Shown here: positions 24,559 through 36,655 of the stretch, piece by piece
Layout of the letters: each line of letters begins with the position of its first letter
How positions within the stretch are numbered: the first letter of the stretch is position 1
Origin: Azadirachta indica
Taxonomy: Eukaryota; Streptophyta; Magnoliopsida; Sapindales; Meliaceae
DNA length: 64,000 nt
Direction of reading: 5' to 3'
NCBI GenBank assembly: GCA_022749755.1
Contig: CM040448.1
Coordinates: 5,206,481 to 5,270,480 of the forward strand
Program-made: the position numbers and the translations under genes
The notes under the pieces: generated by a model
Databases searched by the model: none
Seen by the model: the letters and a program-made list of their open reading frames with translations, nothing else
Told to the model about the DNA's origin: nothing

Positions 24559-26742
24559 ATGGATCGAACCTTGGGGAAAGACTCAGATCCTGTTTCTGGG
24601 TCGTTGGATAAGTCCAGGGTTTGGGATGTCAGGCCATTGAGGCGTCTTGTTCCAGTTTTCCCCTCTCAGCCTAGTTCATCTTCGTTTTCAGCTCCACAGG
24701 GTGCTGCCTCCTCCTTTTGTGTGCCTCCATTTGGTCCTTTTCCTTCAGAGTTTTCCCCATTCTACCCATTTTTCACTTCAGTGGGGTCACATAGACATCC
24801 AGAACAAAATTCACAAGCCCCATCTGGCGTTGGATATGGCAACCCAGTTACAGCTGCCGTTCCAATAACTTCATTTAGGAAGCACCCACCCTCAACAGCA
24901 GAGGTAAATGGTGATACAGGGCCATCTAGGAGTTCTAGAAGTTGTGTTCAGTCGCAATCTCAGAGTAGTTTTGCAGAAGAGGACGGATACAGTGACAGCC
25001 AGAATAAGGGTGCCCAGTTTCTGAGTAGTTTTAGTACGCATGTTGCTGATGTGGAGGATACTCGCAAGAGTGCAAGGCGAAAGAGTAAGTCCCAGAAGAG
25101 GGCTAGGGGTGGTCGAGATATCAATATTACCTTGCCAGATGTTGATGCGGATTTGATAGTTAATAATATTCTGTCATCATGTAATCTCATGGAATTCGAT
25201 ATGTTACAGCGAACTGATGGTGACAAGGGGTCTGTGGGATACATACTCTTGATGTTTGATTTCCTTCGTAGAAAACTATCACAGGTTGAAGATTCAAGAG
25301 AAGCAATGGCAGGGGTTGCCAGACGGCCTGACTTGAGAGTGGGTACGATCCTGATGAATAAAGGGATTCGAACCAATATTAAAAAGAGAATTGGAGTTGT
25401 ACCTGGTGTTGAAATTGGGGATATTTTCTTTTTCAGGATGGAATTGTGCTTAATTGGATTGCATCATCCAATTATGGCTGGGATTGGTTACATGGGCCTC
25501 ACAGTTAATCAGGAAGAAGCGTCAGTAGCAGTCAGCATTGTGTCATCTGGAGGATATGAGGATAACGTTGAGGATGGGGATGTGCTGATTTACAGTGGAC
25601 AAGGTGGGAATGTTAATAGAAAAGATAAGGAAGTGGTGGACCAGAAACTTGAAAGGGGTAATCTTGCTTTGGAGAAAAGCTTGCATCGGGGCAATGAGGT
25701 ACGAGTAATTCGGGGTGTGAAGGATGTAGCAAACCCAAGTAGCAAGATATATGTCTATGATGGTCTTTATAAAATCCACGAGTCATGGACGGAGAAAGGA
25801 AAGTCAGGTTGTAATGTATTTAAGTACAAGTTGTTTAGGTTGCCTGGGCAGCCTAAAGCATTTATGACATGGAAGTTGATTCAGCAATGGAAGAATGATG
25901 TCACTTCTAGAGTTGGGGTTATATTGCCAGATCTCACTTCTGGGGCAGAAAACATACCAGTTACTCTTGTAAATGATGTTGATGATGAGAAGGGGCCTGC
26001 ACATTTTACCTATCTTCCTAGTCTCAAGTACGCCAAACTAGTGAATTCAGCTGAAAGTTCTGGTGGCTGTAGTTGCCACAATGGATGTCTTCCTGGTAAT
26101 GAAAACTGCCTGTGCATTCAAAAGAATGCAGGCTACCTTCCATATATTTCAAATGGGGTTCTTGTGAATCAAAAATCCTTGATACATGAATGTGGTCGTT
26201 CTTGTCAGTGCCCTCCTAACTGCCGGAACCGACTGTCTCAAGGTGGTCTGAGAGTACATTTAGAGGTGTTTAAAACTAACAATAAAGGTTGGGGTCTTAG
26301 ATCTTGGGATCCCATTCGTTCAGGGGGTTTTATATGTGAATATGCAGGGGAGGTGATTGACATTTCTAAGATAGAGGAACTTAGAGGTGAAAATGAAGAT
26401 GGTTACATTTTTGATGGTACCCGTACTTATCAGCCCGTGGAACCTTTGTGTAGTGATTCTGAAGGGGTTCCAAAGATCCCATTTCCCTTAACCATAACCG
26501 CAAAAGATGCTGGAAATGTAGCTCGTTTTATGAACCACAGTTGCTATCCCAATGTGTTTTGGCAGCCAATTTTGTGTCAGCGTGACAAGGGTTATGATCT
26601 TCATATTGCATTTCATGCCATCAAACACATACCTCCCATGACTGAGTTGACTTATGATTATGGCTTTATTCTGCCTGACAAAGAAGAAAGAAAGAAAAAC
26701 TGTCTGTGTGGGTCATCAAAGTGCAGAGGCTATTTGTACTAG
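24559..26742 (+). CDS. SUVH histone H3-K9 methyltransferase (SRA-SET), intronless coding region
   Basis: Nuclear SU(VAR)3-9 homologue. The SRA domain binds methylated DNA and the SET domain methylates histone H3 lysine 9, linking DNA methylation with heterochromatin. Some members (SUVH1/SUVH3 type) instead recruit activators. The 727-residue protein has a Pro/Ser-rich N-terminus (1 to about 170), a basic patch (SARRKSKSQKRARGG, about 171-185), the SRA/YDG domain (about 260-420, with DLRVGTILMNKG and YVYDGLYKI), Cys-rich pre-SET (about 502-560, GGCSCHNGC, CLPGNENCLC, CGRSCQCPPNC), SET (about 575-705, GWGLRSWDPI, NVARFMNHSCYPN, ELTYDYG) and post-SET (CLCGSSKCRGYLY at the very end). The frame opens earlier with GTG at 24529; the ATG at 24559 is the first proper start. 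The intronless coding region and N-terminal layout fit the SUVH1/3 group. All SAM- and zinc-binding motifs are present, so I expect an active enzyme. Confidence 0.93.
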   Translation: MDRTLGKDSDPVSGSLDKSRVWDVRPLRRLVPVFPSQPSSSSFSAPQGAASSFCVPPFGPFPSEFSPFYPFFTSVGSHRHPEQNSQAPSGVGYGNPVTAAVPITSFRKHPPSTAEVNGDTGPSRSSRSCVQSQSQSSFAEEDGYSDSQNKGAQFLSSFSTHVADVEDTRKSARRKSKSQKRARGGRDINITLPDVDADLIVNNILSSCNLMEFDMLQRTDGDKGSVGYILLMFDFLRRKLSQVEDSREAMAGVARRPDLRVGTILMNKGIRTNIKKRIGVVPGVEIGDIFFFRMELCLIGLHHPIMAGIGYMGLTVNQEEASVAVSIVSSGGYEDNVEDGDVLIYSGQGGNVNRKDKEVVDQKLERGNLALEKSLHRGNEVRVIRGVKDVANPSSKIYVYDGLYKIHESWTEKGKSGCNVFKYKLFRLPGQPKAFMTWKLIQQWKNDVTSRVGVILPDLTSGAENIPVTLVNDVDDEKGPAHFTYLPSLKYAKLVNSAESSGGCSCHNGCLPGNENCLCIQKNAGYLPYISNGVLVNQKSLIHECGRSCQCPPNCRNRLSQGGLRVHLEVFKTNNKGWGLRSWDPIRSGGFICEYAGEVIDISKIEELRGENEDGYIFDGTRTYQPVEPLCSDSEGVPKIPFPLTITAKDAGNVARFMNHSCYPNVFWQPILCQRDKGYDLHIAFHAIKHIPPMTELTYDYGFILPDKEERKKNCLCGSSKCRGYLY

Positions 26743-27988
26743 TGTTTAATCAACAGTTGACTTTGGATGCTATATAATCCTTGCAAACTAATTTTTTTAG
26801 AAAAAGGTTAGCTTTCTCCAATTATTTGGAGTTTCCTTGCTTCCAATAAAATGTTACTGTCTGTATTCTTTTGACTTCAATACTTATGTATATTTAAAAT
26901 TATTATTATACTGCAAAGTATTCAACACAAATGAATATGTCCAAGATTATGGTTCCTACAAATTTATAAGATACCAAGAAGTTTGTGTAATTTATGAGTA
27001 ATGCTACCTGTCCCAAATTTTATCCCAAATAATGTGACATTCATCAAGGGGTGGTGAGCTTGTGCGATGAAAGATTTAGAAAATTCTGAAAGTTTTTCAT
27101 CCTCTTGATGTGTGCCGCATCCCTCATCATATAGATTTAAAGTTTGGGAGAAATTTTGGAACATGTAGTATTATTGTGGATTTATGACCTCAATATTCGC
27201 TTATCATTTAGGCAATATAATTATCTAAGTGAATTTAAGGCGATAAATCAATTTCTTTGATGCATAACTCTCTGAAAGAGATAATCTGACAGGAGAAAGG
27301 GATTGCTTATGTGAAGAAATAGTTTGGGTACGTACATGGGTTAATGAATCAGATTTATTTGTTACTGAATAAGTTATCCTAATAATCCATAAAAATTTCA
27401 GGATCTGATTGTTTAACATAGGTCTATAAATAATTTCAAGATCATGAAAATGCTTTTTAAATATAATGGTCTAATATCCCTCAGTTGTTACCGTCAGTGT
27501 CGTTAAAGCGAAGCATGAATCCTGGCCAAGGGGCTCATTTAACTTTGATCTACAAGGCGGCAGGGCATGATCCCCATCTTCCAACAGTGTAGATGAAAGG
27601 CATGAAGTTGACATTTGGATCTTTTAACTCTTCTGTAATATTCCAGTTATGTAAATGGTCATTCTATTTTAATTTCCTTCTTATTGATGTGAATTATAGC
27701 AAACATTGACCTTCAAGGAGATCTGTAAATGAGTTTCTCCACAACACCTTTGGTTGCCTGTTAGGAAAAATAGTTCCTTTTTTTGCAGGGAAGACAAAAC
27801 TCTTTATTTAGTCTTTTAAGGATATTCATAAATAAGTTTTCCTTCTATGTATTGTTGAACAAGGAGGTTGAATTCTCATTTGAGTTGTGATTTGAGTATT
27901 TACCATTGAAATTCAGTAAAATTGACAATATACATAGAGGGAAGTCTGAGACCCTTGAGTTATCTTCCTGCTGAATTAATAATGACAT
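26743..27988. other. Spacer between convergent SUVH and NAC genes
   Basis: Contains the SUVH 3' UTR (possible poly(A) signal AATAAA near 26846), the small foldback at 27001-27171, and the NAC 3' UTR, which shares sequence with the fragment at 2931-2995. No other gene is supported. Confidence 0.6.
27001..27171. repeat. Small MITE-like inverted repeat, about 171 bp
   Basis: The left end ATGCTACCTGTCCCAAATTT pairs with the reverse complement of the right end, ATACTACATGTTCCAAAATT. The dinucleotide TA flanks both sides, which would fit a Tc1/mariner-type target site but is too short to prove it. Confidence 0.5.
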
Positions 27989-29428
27989 TTAACAATCCAA
28001 ATAACAACAATCGGTCAAATACTCAACAAAATCGAAGAAATCAGGAGGTTCTAGTGCTGATGCAAGGCCCAAGGCACAGACACTCGGGAATTCTTCAGAA
28101 AAACCAATCTGGGAGAAGATATCATCATCACTAGTAGCGGTAGCGGGTAGTTGTTGATTTTGTTTGTTGTCAGTTGGAGTATGAAGCATGTACTCAGGCT
28201 CAGGCTGATAAGGATTCAGACTCCGACTCTGTTGCTTATTTAAGAGGGGTCGATTGTTTTCTAGGGCAGGATCAGAGGCAGTATGGAGGTGATTTTCAGA
28301 AATCTCAAGCTTATTATTAAGAAGACCGAGACTCTGTTTAGTTGAGGGCAGTTGTTGATTTTCTTCAAAGCCACATGCAGAATGAAGCTCAGATACCTCA
28401 GGCTGGTGAATCAGACTCTGTTCAGTTGTGGGCGGCAGTTGATTATCTTCAAATCCAGATGACATATGAAGCATGTAACAATGGTGATTCTCAGAAAGCT
28501 CAGGCTTATGATCCAGAAGACTCACACTCTGCTCAGTTGAGGGCCGTTGTTGATTTTCTTCAAAGCCACAAGGAGTATGAAGCTCAGATACCTTAGGCTG
28601 CTGAACCAGACTTTGCTCAGTAATAGGCAGTTGTTGATTTTCTTCATATTCAGAAAGCTCAGGCTGCTGAAGATGATAACTCTGTTCAGTAATGTGTAGT
28701 TGTCTATTTACTTCAAATCCAGATGGAGTATGCAGCGTGAGACACTGTTGATTCTCGGAAAGTTCATCTATCTGATCACGAGTAGTCTTGTGTTGAGTCG
28801 TAAGCATTTGTCCAGTTTGTGGGAGTTTAGATGGAGTGTATTGCTGCTTATACTGGTGGTCCTCAACGAGTCCCATGTTGCCGTTAACTTGCTCATCAGA
28901 CTTCCTTTTCTTCCTGGAACGTTTCTTCCCTGCTGTGGCTGCCTGATCATTCTTTCTAATCCGACAAAGAACATACTGATTTCGTGGAAACAAGCAATTG
29001 TCGAGACTGTATTCATGCATTATCCAGCAACCGTGTTGTTCAGAATGTTTCTTGTTCTCATAACGAAACCTTTTTTTCGAACCAATTGCCCGATTATATT
29101 TGCGGGATATAACTTCGTTGGCAGAATCTTCCCCTTGCCAAGCACCAGAACCAACTTTACGATCAATTCTAGAACCGTTAACTCCCTTTTTCTTCAACTG
29201 CGTAAAAAAATAGAGATCTTCATCACCTTCTAATGTAGGTCCTCCGAATGATTCCCAGATCTCCCAAGGCTCTTTAGTGTCGTAAAGATCGATATCTCTA
29301 ATAATCTGATCAACATAGGGAATCGGGTTTCCTGAAATCTTGTTAAACAGATAATATCCAACTAGTTGTTCATCCGAGGGTTGGAATTTGAAGCCAACGG
29401 GAAGGTAAAGTAATCCAGTTGCTACCAT
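27989..29428 (-). CDS. NAC-domain transcription factor with a repeat-rich C-terminus, intronless
   Basis: Plant-specific DNA-binding protein of 479 residues. The N-terminal NAC domain (about 9-160) shows subdomain A (LPVGFKFQPSDEQLVGYYL, a variant of the usual LPPGFRFHPTDEEL), B (IRDIDLYDTKEPWEIWE), C (LYFFTQLKKKG, SRIDRKVGSGAWQGED), D (CWIMHEYSL) and E (NQYVLCRIRKND). A basic cluster (GKKRSRKKRKS, about 168-178) looks like a nuclear signal. The C-terminal half is built from about six degenerate repeat units around LP.TEQS and SELHTPCGFEENQQ, Gln- and Glu-rich, and ends in an acidic-aromatic tail (EPPDFFDFVEYL) suited to activation. The upstream in-frame codon is GTG; ATG is at 29428. NAC genes usually have introns within the NAC domain and this one has none. 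The A subdomain deviates from consensus, so DNA binding may differ. The 5' flank is a tandem repeat array. Confidence 0.88.
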   Translation of the reverse strand: MVATGLLYLPVGFKFQPSDEQLVGYYLFNKISGNPIPYVDQIIRDIDLYDTKEPWEIWESFGGPTLEGDEDLYFFTQLKKKGVNGSRIDRKVGSGAWQGEDSANEVISRKYNRAIGSKKRFRYENKKHSEQHGCWIMHEYSLDNCLFPRNQYVLCRIRKNDQAATAGKKRSRKKRKSDEQVNGNMGLVEDHQYKQQYTPSKLPQTGQMLTTQHKTTRDQIDELSENQQCLTLHTPSGFEVNRQLHITEQSYHLQQPELSEYEENQQLPITEQSLVQQPKVSELHTPCGFEENQQRPSTEQSVSLLDHKPELSENHHCYMLHMSSGFEDNQLPPTTEQSLIHQPEVSELHSACGFEENQQLPSTKQSLGLLNNKLEISENHLHTASDPALENNRPLLNKQQSRSLNPYQPEPEYMLHTPTDNKQNQQLPATATSDDDIFSQIGFSEEFPSVCALGLASALEPPDFFDFVEYLTDCCYLDC

Positions 29429-29459
29429 TGTCACAGCTTCTTTCCTTTGCAGACGAAAT

Positions 29460-30726
29460 CAGAAAGTGGCAGCGAGAGAGCTGACACTTGAGTGAGATTA
29501 TCAGTTTCCTTGCAGGGAAAAGGAAATTACATCAGAATGAGACTAGGGAGCGTAAGAAAGGCAAGTATTAATAATAATGAAGTGAAGAAATCCAAAGTGC
29601 GTAAATTTACTCAGTTTCCCTTCTCTTCCTTGCACTACAAGAATAATACAGAGTAGCTTTCCTAAATCTTTCCTAAATCAATCCCTATATTTCCCCGGAA
29701 AACCTAAAATCCGTTGCGCTGAAGATTTTTGCGCCAATGCGTAGTTCCTAAAATGCTCCCCCCTCAACGGCTATTTCATAATTGGGTTGTCTTTGAATTT
29801 TAATTGAAGTCGGCCAATTTATTTTCAATTTTAAAATCCAATCCCCAAAAACGGAGGGCATTTCAATTTTGGCCGAGAAAGTGGCAGATGAAAGCAGAAA
29901 GTGGCAGCGAGAGAGTTGACGCTTGAGTGAGATTATCAGTTTCTTTACAGGGAAAAGGAAATTATATCAGAATGAGACTAGGGAGCGAAAGAAAGGCAAG
30001 TATTAATAATAGTGAAGTGAAGAAATCGAAAGTGCGTAAATTTACTGAGTTTCCCTTCTCTTCCTTGCACTACAAGAATAATACGGAGTAACTTTCCTAA
30101 ATCTTTCCTAAATCATTCCCTATATTTCCCCGGAAAACCTAAATCCGTTGAGCTGAAGATTTTTGCGCCAATGCGTAGTTCCTAAAATGCGCCCCCCCCT
30201 CAACGGCTATTTCATAATTGGGTTGTCTTTGAATTTTAATTGAAGTCGGCCAATTTATTTTCAATTTTAAAACCCAATCCCTAAAAACGGAGGGCATTTC
30301 AATTTTGGCCGAGAAAGTGGCAGCGAGAGAGTTGACACTTGAGTAAGATTATCAGTTTCTTTGCAGGGAAATGGAAATTATATCAGAATGAGACAAGGGA
30401 GGGAAAGAAAGGCAAGTATTAATAATAGTGAAGTGCAGAAATCCGAAGTGCGTAAATTTACTCAGTTTCCCTTCTCTTCCTTGCACTACAAGAATAATAC
30501 GGAGTAACTTTCCTAAATCTTTCCTAAATCATTCCCTATATTTCCCGGAAAACCTAAAATCCGTTGAGCTGAAGATTTTTGCGCCAATGCGTAGTTCCTA
30601 AAATGCCCCCCCCCCTAACGGCTACTTCATAATTGGGTTGTCTTTGAATTTTAATTGAAGTCGGCCAATTTATTTTCAATTTTAAAAACCAATCCCCAAA
30701 AACGGAGGGCATTTCAATTTTGGCCG
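29460..30726. repeat. Three tandem copies of a unit of about 420 bp (NAC 5' flank)
   Basis: Each unit starts AAAGTGGCAGCGAGAGAG and contains GAGATTATCAGTTTC, TTGCACTACAAGAATAATAC, GATTTTTGCGCCAATGCG, a C-run of variable length followed by AACGGCTA, and ends near ACGGAGGGCATTTCAATTTT. Approximate copies are 29460-29878, 29895-30311 and 30313-30726, with an extra 18 bp or so between the first two that itself begins AAAGTGGCAG. The copies are nearly identical, so the amplification is recent. The array covers the NAC promoter side and abuts the start of the kinesin remnant (ATG at 30785). Confidence 0.92.
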
Positions 30727-31449
30727 ACTTTTTTCACAGCACCGACGTTCTCCGGCCGTTCTCGCTTGGCTTCAAAATCTATCCATGGAGAGAATACAAG
30801 TCACTGTTCGATCAAGGCCACTGTCACCGGAGGACGCAAAGACAAGTCCAAGTCAATTTCGTCTCAAATCTTAATGTTCTTGCAAATGTCTTCGTTCCGG
30901 TTTCGTATTTCTGCTTTGTTTAAAATGCGATGTTTGTGTCCTTTGCTTTGGATTTCTACCGGATTTTTGGAGAAGATTGTAAAACTTTAGATGTTTATGA
31001 AGCTCGTACTACAGACATTGTTGCTGCGGCTGTTCGCGGTTTTAATGGTACGCTTCACTTGACCTCACTTGAACTAATTTTCTTCTTCCTTTTCAATTTT
31101 TCAAAATTAACTTGTCCTTTTTTTGTTTTGTTTTTTTGCTTTCTTGTAGGAACGGTTTTTGCTCACGGACAGACTAACAATTGAAAAACTCACATGGTGC
31201 GAGGCTCAATTGCTGAACCCAGAGTCGTACCTCTTGCTGTTCATGATTTGTTTGACATCATACAAGGGGTATTACATGCTGTCGATTTCTTCAACTATGA
31301 CAATTTTTCTTATTGAAATTTTAGTTTGTTTCTATGGTAATTTTTTATTTCGATGTGAGTCATGTCAACTTGGCTGTGCGAATAGAGAATCACATAAGAA
31401 AATTTCGGTGGATGTGGAAGCATTCAACATTAATTGTATCTAATTAATA

Positions 31450-32420
31450 GCCAAACTAATTTTGACTGAATGAAAGAAGGAATATGGTGGATGTTCATTT
31501 TGTCCTTATTGGATTTTAATTATCTAAAGGGTCAACATCAGTTCGTGTAGCGTGAAACTTTAATGTGCTTCTAAATTTTGCTGGCTTAGTGGGTTTTACA
31601 GTTAAGGTAAGTTATTCTTTTGATTAGAATATAAGAAACAATCTACAATCTTGTAGCATCATTACAAGTGCTGTGGTTGATTTAATTTGGGCGTTTCTTG
31701 TTTATGTTGATGTCCAAGTTTGCAATTATATGACCTTAAATTTTTTTAAAACCATATCTATTAACGAATCATATTGGTAAGATGCACTTCAAATATGTTC
31801 CGCATGCAATAAATTTTTTCAAGGTCTTCTGTTACAGGACAGTTTATAGTTGATTGTCTGGGTGGTTATGCTGCTGGGCCAATTCCTGAGAGTCCCTTAA
31901 TCTTTTCTATTATATATGCTTGTTTGGAACCAAAGGAATGCAGCATGGTTGCAGTAATGCTAGCTCTGTCTACACTGATTGTGTGTGCAAGGCTTTTCTT
32001 GCACTAGAAGCTTATATAACTATGACTTGTTTGACATAAGAAGAATGAACAAGCGAACTTTGTAGCTGGTTTGGATAATGAAACTTAATCTGTTTAGGCA
32101 GGGATTTTAGAATCAAATCTTTTGGTACGATGCCTGTGAATTTGGTTTCTTCAGCTCTGGCATAAGATTCATATCATTTTGAAAAGTAATATTACATTAA
32201 GAAAATGTAAAAGGGGGTGAATCTCAGCAAATGACGGCATATGAGCAGCACAGAGGGGGAAAATAGTACAAAAAAAAAAAAGTAATGAGAAGCACAAAGC
32301 CGGAGAGTACGAAAAATATTTAAGACCTACTAGAATTATTTATGTTGACTTCCAAGTAAGTTTCCTGCTCAGAAAATTATTGGATTGGAGGTACAAGGGT
32401 GTGTTCAATTCTTCCTGTAA
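31450..32420 (+). other. Kinesin remnant, intron
   Basis: Intron-like sequence between the P-loop exon remnant (ending about 31265) and the MSYMEIYNED exon (from about 32427). No other feature is seen. Confidence 0.6.
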
Positions 32421-34564
32421 TTTTAGGAAGTAGACTGAGAGTTTCTTCTGCAAATGTCCTACATGGAGATTTATAATGAGGACATAAATGATTTGTTAGC
32501 TCCTGAGCACCGAAAACTGCAGATTCATGAAAATCTTGAGGTATCGATTTTTATGCACTGGTAGGTATCTGTCATATTTTGCGAATGCTTTGCAGTTTAT
32601 TTCATTTTCCTTTATACTTGCAGCGGGGAATATATGTTGCTGGTTTCCGAGAAGAAATTGTTGCCTCTCCTCAGCAAGTTCTTGATTTTATGGAGTTCGG
32701 GAATGTATGTTCTACTTGTGCTTATTCTGTTACTAGTTTTAAGTTCTTTTAGAGCATTAATTCATTCTCTTGTCAGTGGGAAATATATCAGCCGATGGAT
32801 GTGTGCTTTACTTATTTATTTTTTCAAAATTTCAGCTCATAGGCATTTTGGAGAGACGAATATGAATTTTTTGCATGGTAATGTGATATAACTTTTTCAC
32901 CAACATTGTTGGTCCTAGAGTTGTATATTTTGTTTGTCTTACTGCTTAATTACACAGATAATTGAGAGTCGGGACAAAACTGAAATGACAATACTAGCAA
33001 TTCTTGTGATGCTGTTCGAGTATCAGTTTTGGTATGTGATTCTTGGAGTTATCAATCTTTACTTCTTCATGTGCTTTTTTTTTAATAAATAATATACCTA
33101 TATTGAATTTGCAATTATGTATAAGAATTTGCCTTTTGTGTTATCCTGAATTATTTTTCTGTTACTTCATGTTTGCTGTCTGTTTCAGAAAACGTGGCAA
33201 AAACTGGTGCAGAAGGTGTTCGGCTCAAAGAGGGTTCTCAGATTAATAAAAGCTTGATGACACTAGGAACTGTCATTAAAAAATTGAGAGAAGGGGCTGA
33301 AAGCCAAGGGTAAGCTCTGAAACTGATAGGAGCATGTTCTAAGGCTTAATTTTCGTTTTCCTAGATATTATTGACAAATTCAATGTAGGGTTCATGTTCC
33401 ATATCGTGATAGCAAACTGACACGCATTTTACAACGTCCTCTTGGTGGAAACGCAAATACAGCTATCATATGCAATGTCACCCTTGCACAGGTAGCATTC
33501 TGTTAAGTCATTAACACGGCTTGATCAACATCTTTCAATGCATATTTCTTTCAATTTTGAAAAATTCTTTAGGATTAAGCTACATTATCACTGACGTCTA
33601 TGCATATCTTTTATTTGAAGCCCTTTTTTTTTGACAAGGATATTTACCAGACTACTGCAAGAATGTAACTATTCCAGCCTATTTCAATCGCATATGCACA
33701 CAAAAATTTAATTCTGTTTCTGAAGCTTTTGCTATCTGTGTGCTCCAAACCATAAGTTGTTTGCTTGTTTTACTTAGAATACTGATTATTTGGCAATGCT
33801 GATTTCGTTGCAGATTCATGCAGATGAGACTAAAAGCAGTCTTCAATTTGCAAGTAGAGCATTACGTGTCACAAATTGTGCTCGTGTGAAAGAGGTTTTC
33901 CTCAGATTGCTTTCCTCTGATAAATTTCTTTTTGCATCCTTTTCCTGGGCCAATATATTTCTCATGAAAGATGTTTAATATCGTCCATTTGTATGTGGCA
34001 TTTTCATGCATCTCATATGTTCATTAGTTTCATTTTATGTTGGATATTGAACTTGTACCATCTTCCCAGATGTTGACAGATGCTGCTTTGTTAAAGCGTC
34101 AGAAGAAAGAAATTGGGGAGCTTCGAGCCAAATTGCAGGTGGACACAGTTGTAATACAGTTTGTACAAATTCTTCATATAATGCTTCTTCTGAAAGTATA
34201 GGCTTGCTAACCATTTCATTTGTACCTTAGGCTTCTCATTCAGAACATTTGGAGGAAGAGGTTCTTAGTTTACGGAATACTTTATTACAGGTAATATAAA
34301 ATTCATTATGTAGATAATGGTTGTTGGAAGAATGTGTGACGATCTGGTGGAAGTTCAATACTTGCTTTGGCAGTCTCAACTGGAGAGGGAGCATATAGCA
34401 TTGGAGTTGGAGGAGGACAAGAGAGCCCAAGCTGACCGTGAGAAAGTGTTGCAAGAACAAGCAAAGAAAATAAAAAACTTGAGCTCGATGTTGTTGTATT
34501 CAAATAGGGTTGAAAACAGTGAACATGTTAAAAGGGTTTGTATCAATGTAGACGAATGTTACTA

Positions 34565-36655
34565 AATAAATACAATAATTTCAATTCTTATTTCAATTTA
34601 TTTTTCTTGATTGTAGACCTTTATTTAGTCTCTGCCTCTATTGGCTTGCTAAATCATGCCATGACAAAGTTGTGATGGAGTTTCAACTTCTTATATGGAT
34701 TACATAAAGGCTTAGGCTTATGTTTCTGCTTAAATGGGGTTTGAGTAACACAGGCCACAAGTTTTGACATTTTTCAATATATGACATGAAATTCGGCATC
34801 TATTATTTGCAAAATAATGTTAATGAGCTCATATGTTTTAAAATATGTTCTTTGTTCATATTGTCTGTGGACACTACCAAAATTGAGACAAAAATGTAAA
34901 CTTGGGCAATGAGATATACTTGAACAAATTTCTTGCGCAATGATTTTGCTTTTTACTTTAATTGACTTGCCCTTTGAAATATTTTCTTTTTATCAAATTC
35001 TTGTACACATATATGAAATTAAATATTACATCATGTGCAGAAAATGAGATTGAGATTGAGATTGCGATTGATTTAGAGGGCTGGTGAACATTGTATCCAC
35101 ATGTTTATTGTGGAGTTCACGCATATGTCAAATTACCAAGTCTCTTGACCTGGGATTATTCTGATGGATGATGTCGTTGATTTTATGCCCAGTCCCTTAA
35201 TCTAGCTTTGTGTCATTGTTATATTTGTAATTCCACATGTACCATTTGATGCAGAAGCAGTAATCAAGTTTGTGATTCATTTTAAGATTTTTCCTTTTCT
35301 CTTCTTTTAGTGGAATTCAAGATTATTAAGCATGAGATCCAAATTGTTAGTTTTTGCATTGGATTTTTTACTGGTTTCAATTTTATTTTTCTTATTTTAA
35401 GAAGAATTTATGTTGTTTTATCAGGACATTTCTAGTTTCTTGTTTTAATATTGGTCATTATGAATAAGGCCTTAATGTTACATGGATGAATAAATTAATT
35501 TCGTTGAGTGCATTTACATTCTTTATCCCTCTTTTCCCTCTATCTTCTCTCTTTAATATTTTCTTATATATCTTTGCCCCCACTAATTCTCTTCTATCTA
35601 TTCTTCTCCTTTGTCAATTTAGTTCGACTCTATATCTCTTTAGTTTGAATACTTATATCTGATTTTTATCTCTTTCATTTGTTTCTGTCCTTAATTTCAA
35701 TTGCTATCTATCCATTTCTCTTTCTTAGCTTTTGTCATCCTTTCATTTTTTCTGATATCACCAACCTACCTTATAGTTGATGAAGTTTTTTGCTTGTTGC
35801 TGGAGGAAAAGTGGCAAGACACATGGTGCCCTGGTAATCTTTCAAGGGAGATTCTTTAAGAGGTGATTTGTTTCTTTTATGCTACAAGATATTTGCACCT
35901 TAATGTGACTTCAAAGCTCAATCCCAAGAGAGTTCTAGCTGCAAAATATAGAAAAGAAAGTGGATTTATTCCATTAAAACTGGAAATGGAGGGTACTTAA
36001 TGAGTTTCATGGGTAGGTTTGTAGAATGTGGGATATATCCATGAACTGTATCAATCAACTTTCATCCTTCAAATTCAGCTTTACCACTTCTGGTTTTATG
36101 CAGCTTCAGCCATCAATGTTTATTAAATGAAGGGTTGTAGCTTTTAATTAGTCCCATAAATCATGGCTTCAGACATGCCTCTTGAGTTTCAAATAAACTA
36201 CAATTGAACAATATTATAGCAATTGTTATCAGCGGTTCAAACACCATTACACTTATTTTTAACAAAGGCATTATGAAAGCTAGAGATGGCAATAGCAAAC
36301 AAATTAAGGCAGTAGACATTGTGGCCATCGATTTAACAGAGGACCTGTACCGTTAACATGGAGTTCTTCTAGATGTCATGTGAAGGAGAAAAAAGTGAAA
36401 TGATAATTGTAGATTTTCTTAATATAATATGATTAACCTTTAAATCTTAATTGTCACGAATTTTGAGATTTTGTTTCTTGCTAGTTATCTTGCCTTCTTT
36501 TATTCAGTTGTGATAAAGATACAGACTTCTCAAGAAATATTAATTGATAATTTTATTGTTGCAACATATTCAGTAAGAATCTTGAATGTTTCTTGTAGTC
36601 GATGGTGATTTTTAATCTTGTTTAAATGCGAGCTAACCCATAATATTCTTTGGTT
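34565..36655 (+). other. Kinesin remnant, long intron
   Basis: About 2.1 kb between coiled-coil exons ending near 34532 and starting near 36664. It includes a pyrimidine-rich tract at about 35510-35760. No inserted element or gene is recognised. Confidence 0.6.

Noticed and set aside
24960..25376. 138-codon open frame on the minus strand
   Set aside because: It is a shadow of the SUVH gene, which has all family domains on the plus strand.
28700..29233. Long open frame (177 codons) on the plus strand
   Set aside because: It lies antisense to the NAC-domain coding region; the minus-strand frame has clear NAC motifs and explains the openness.
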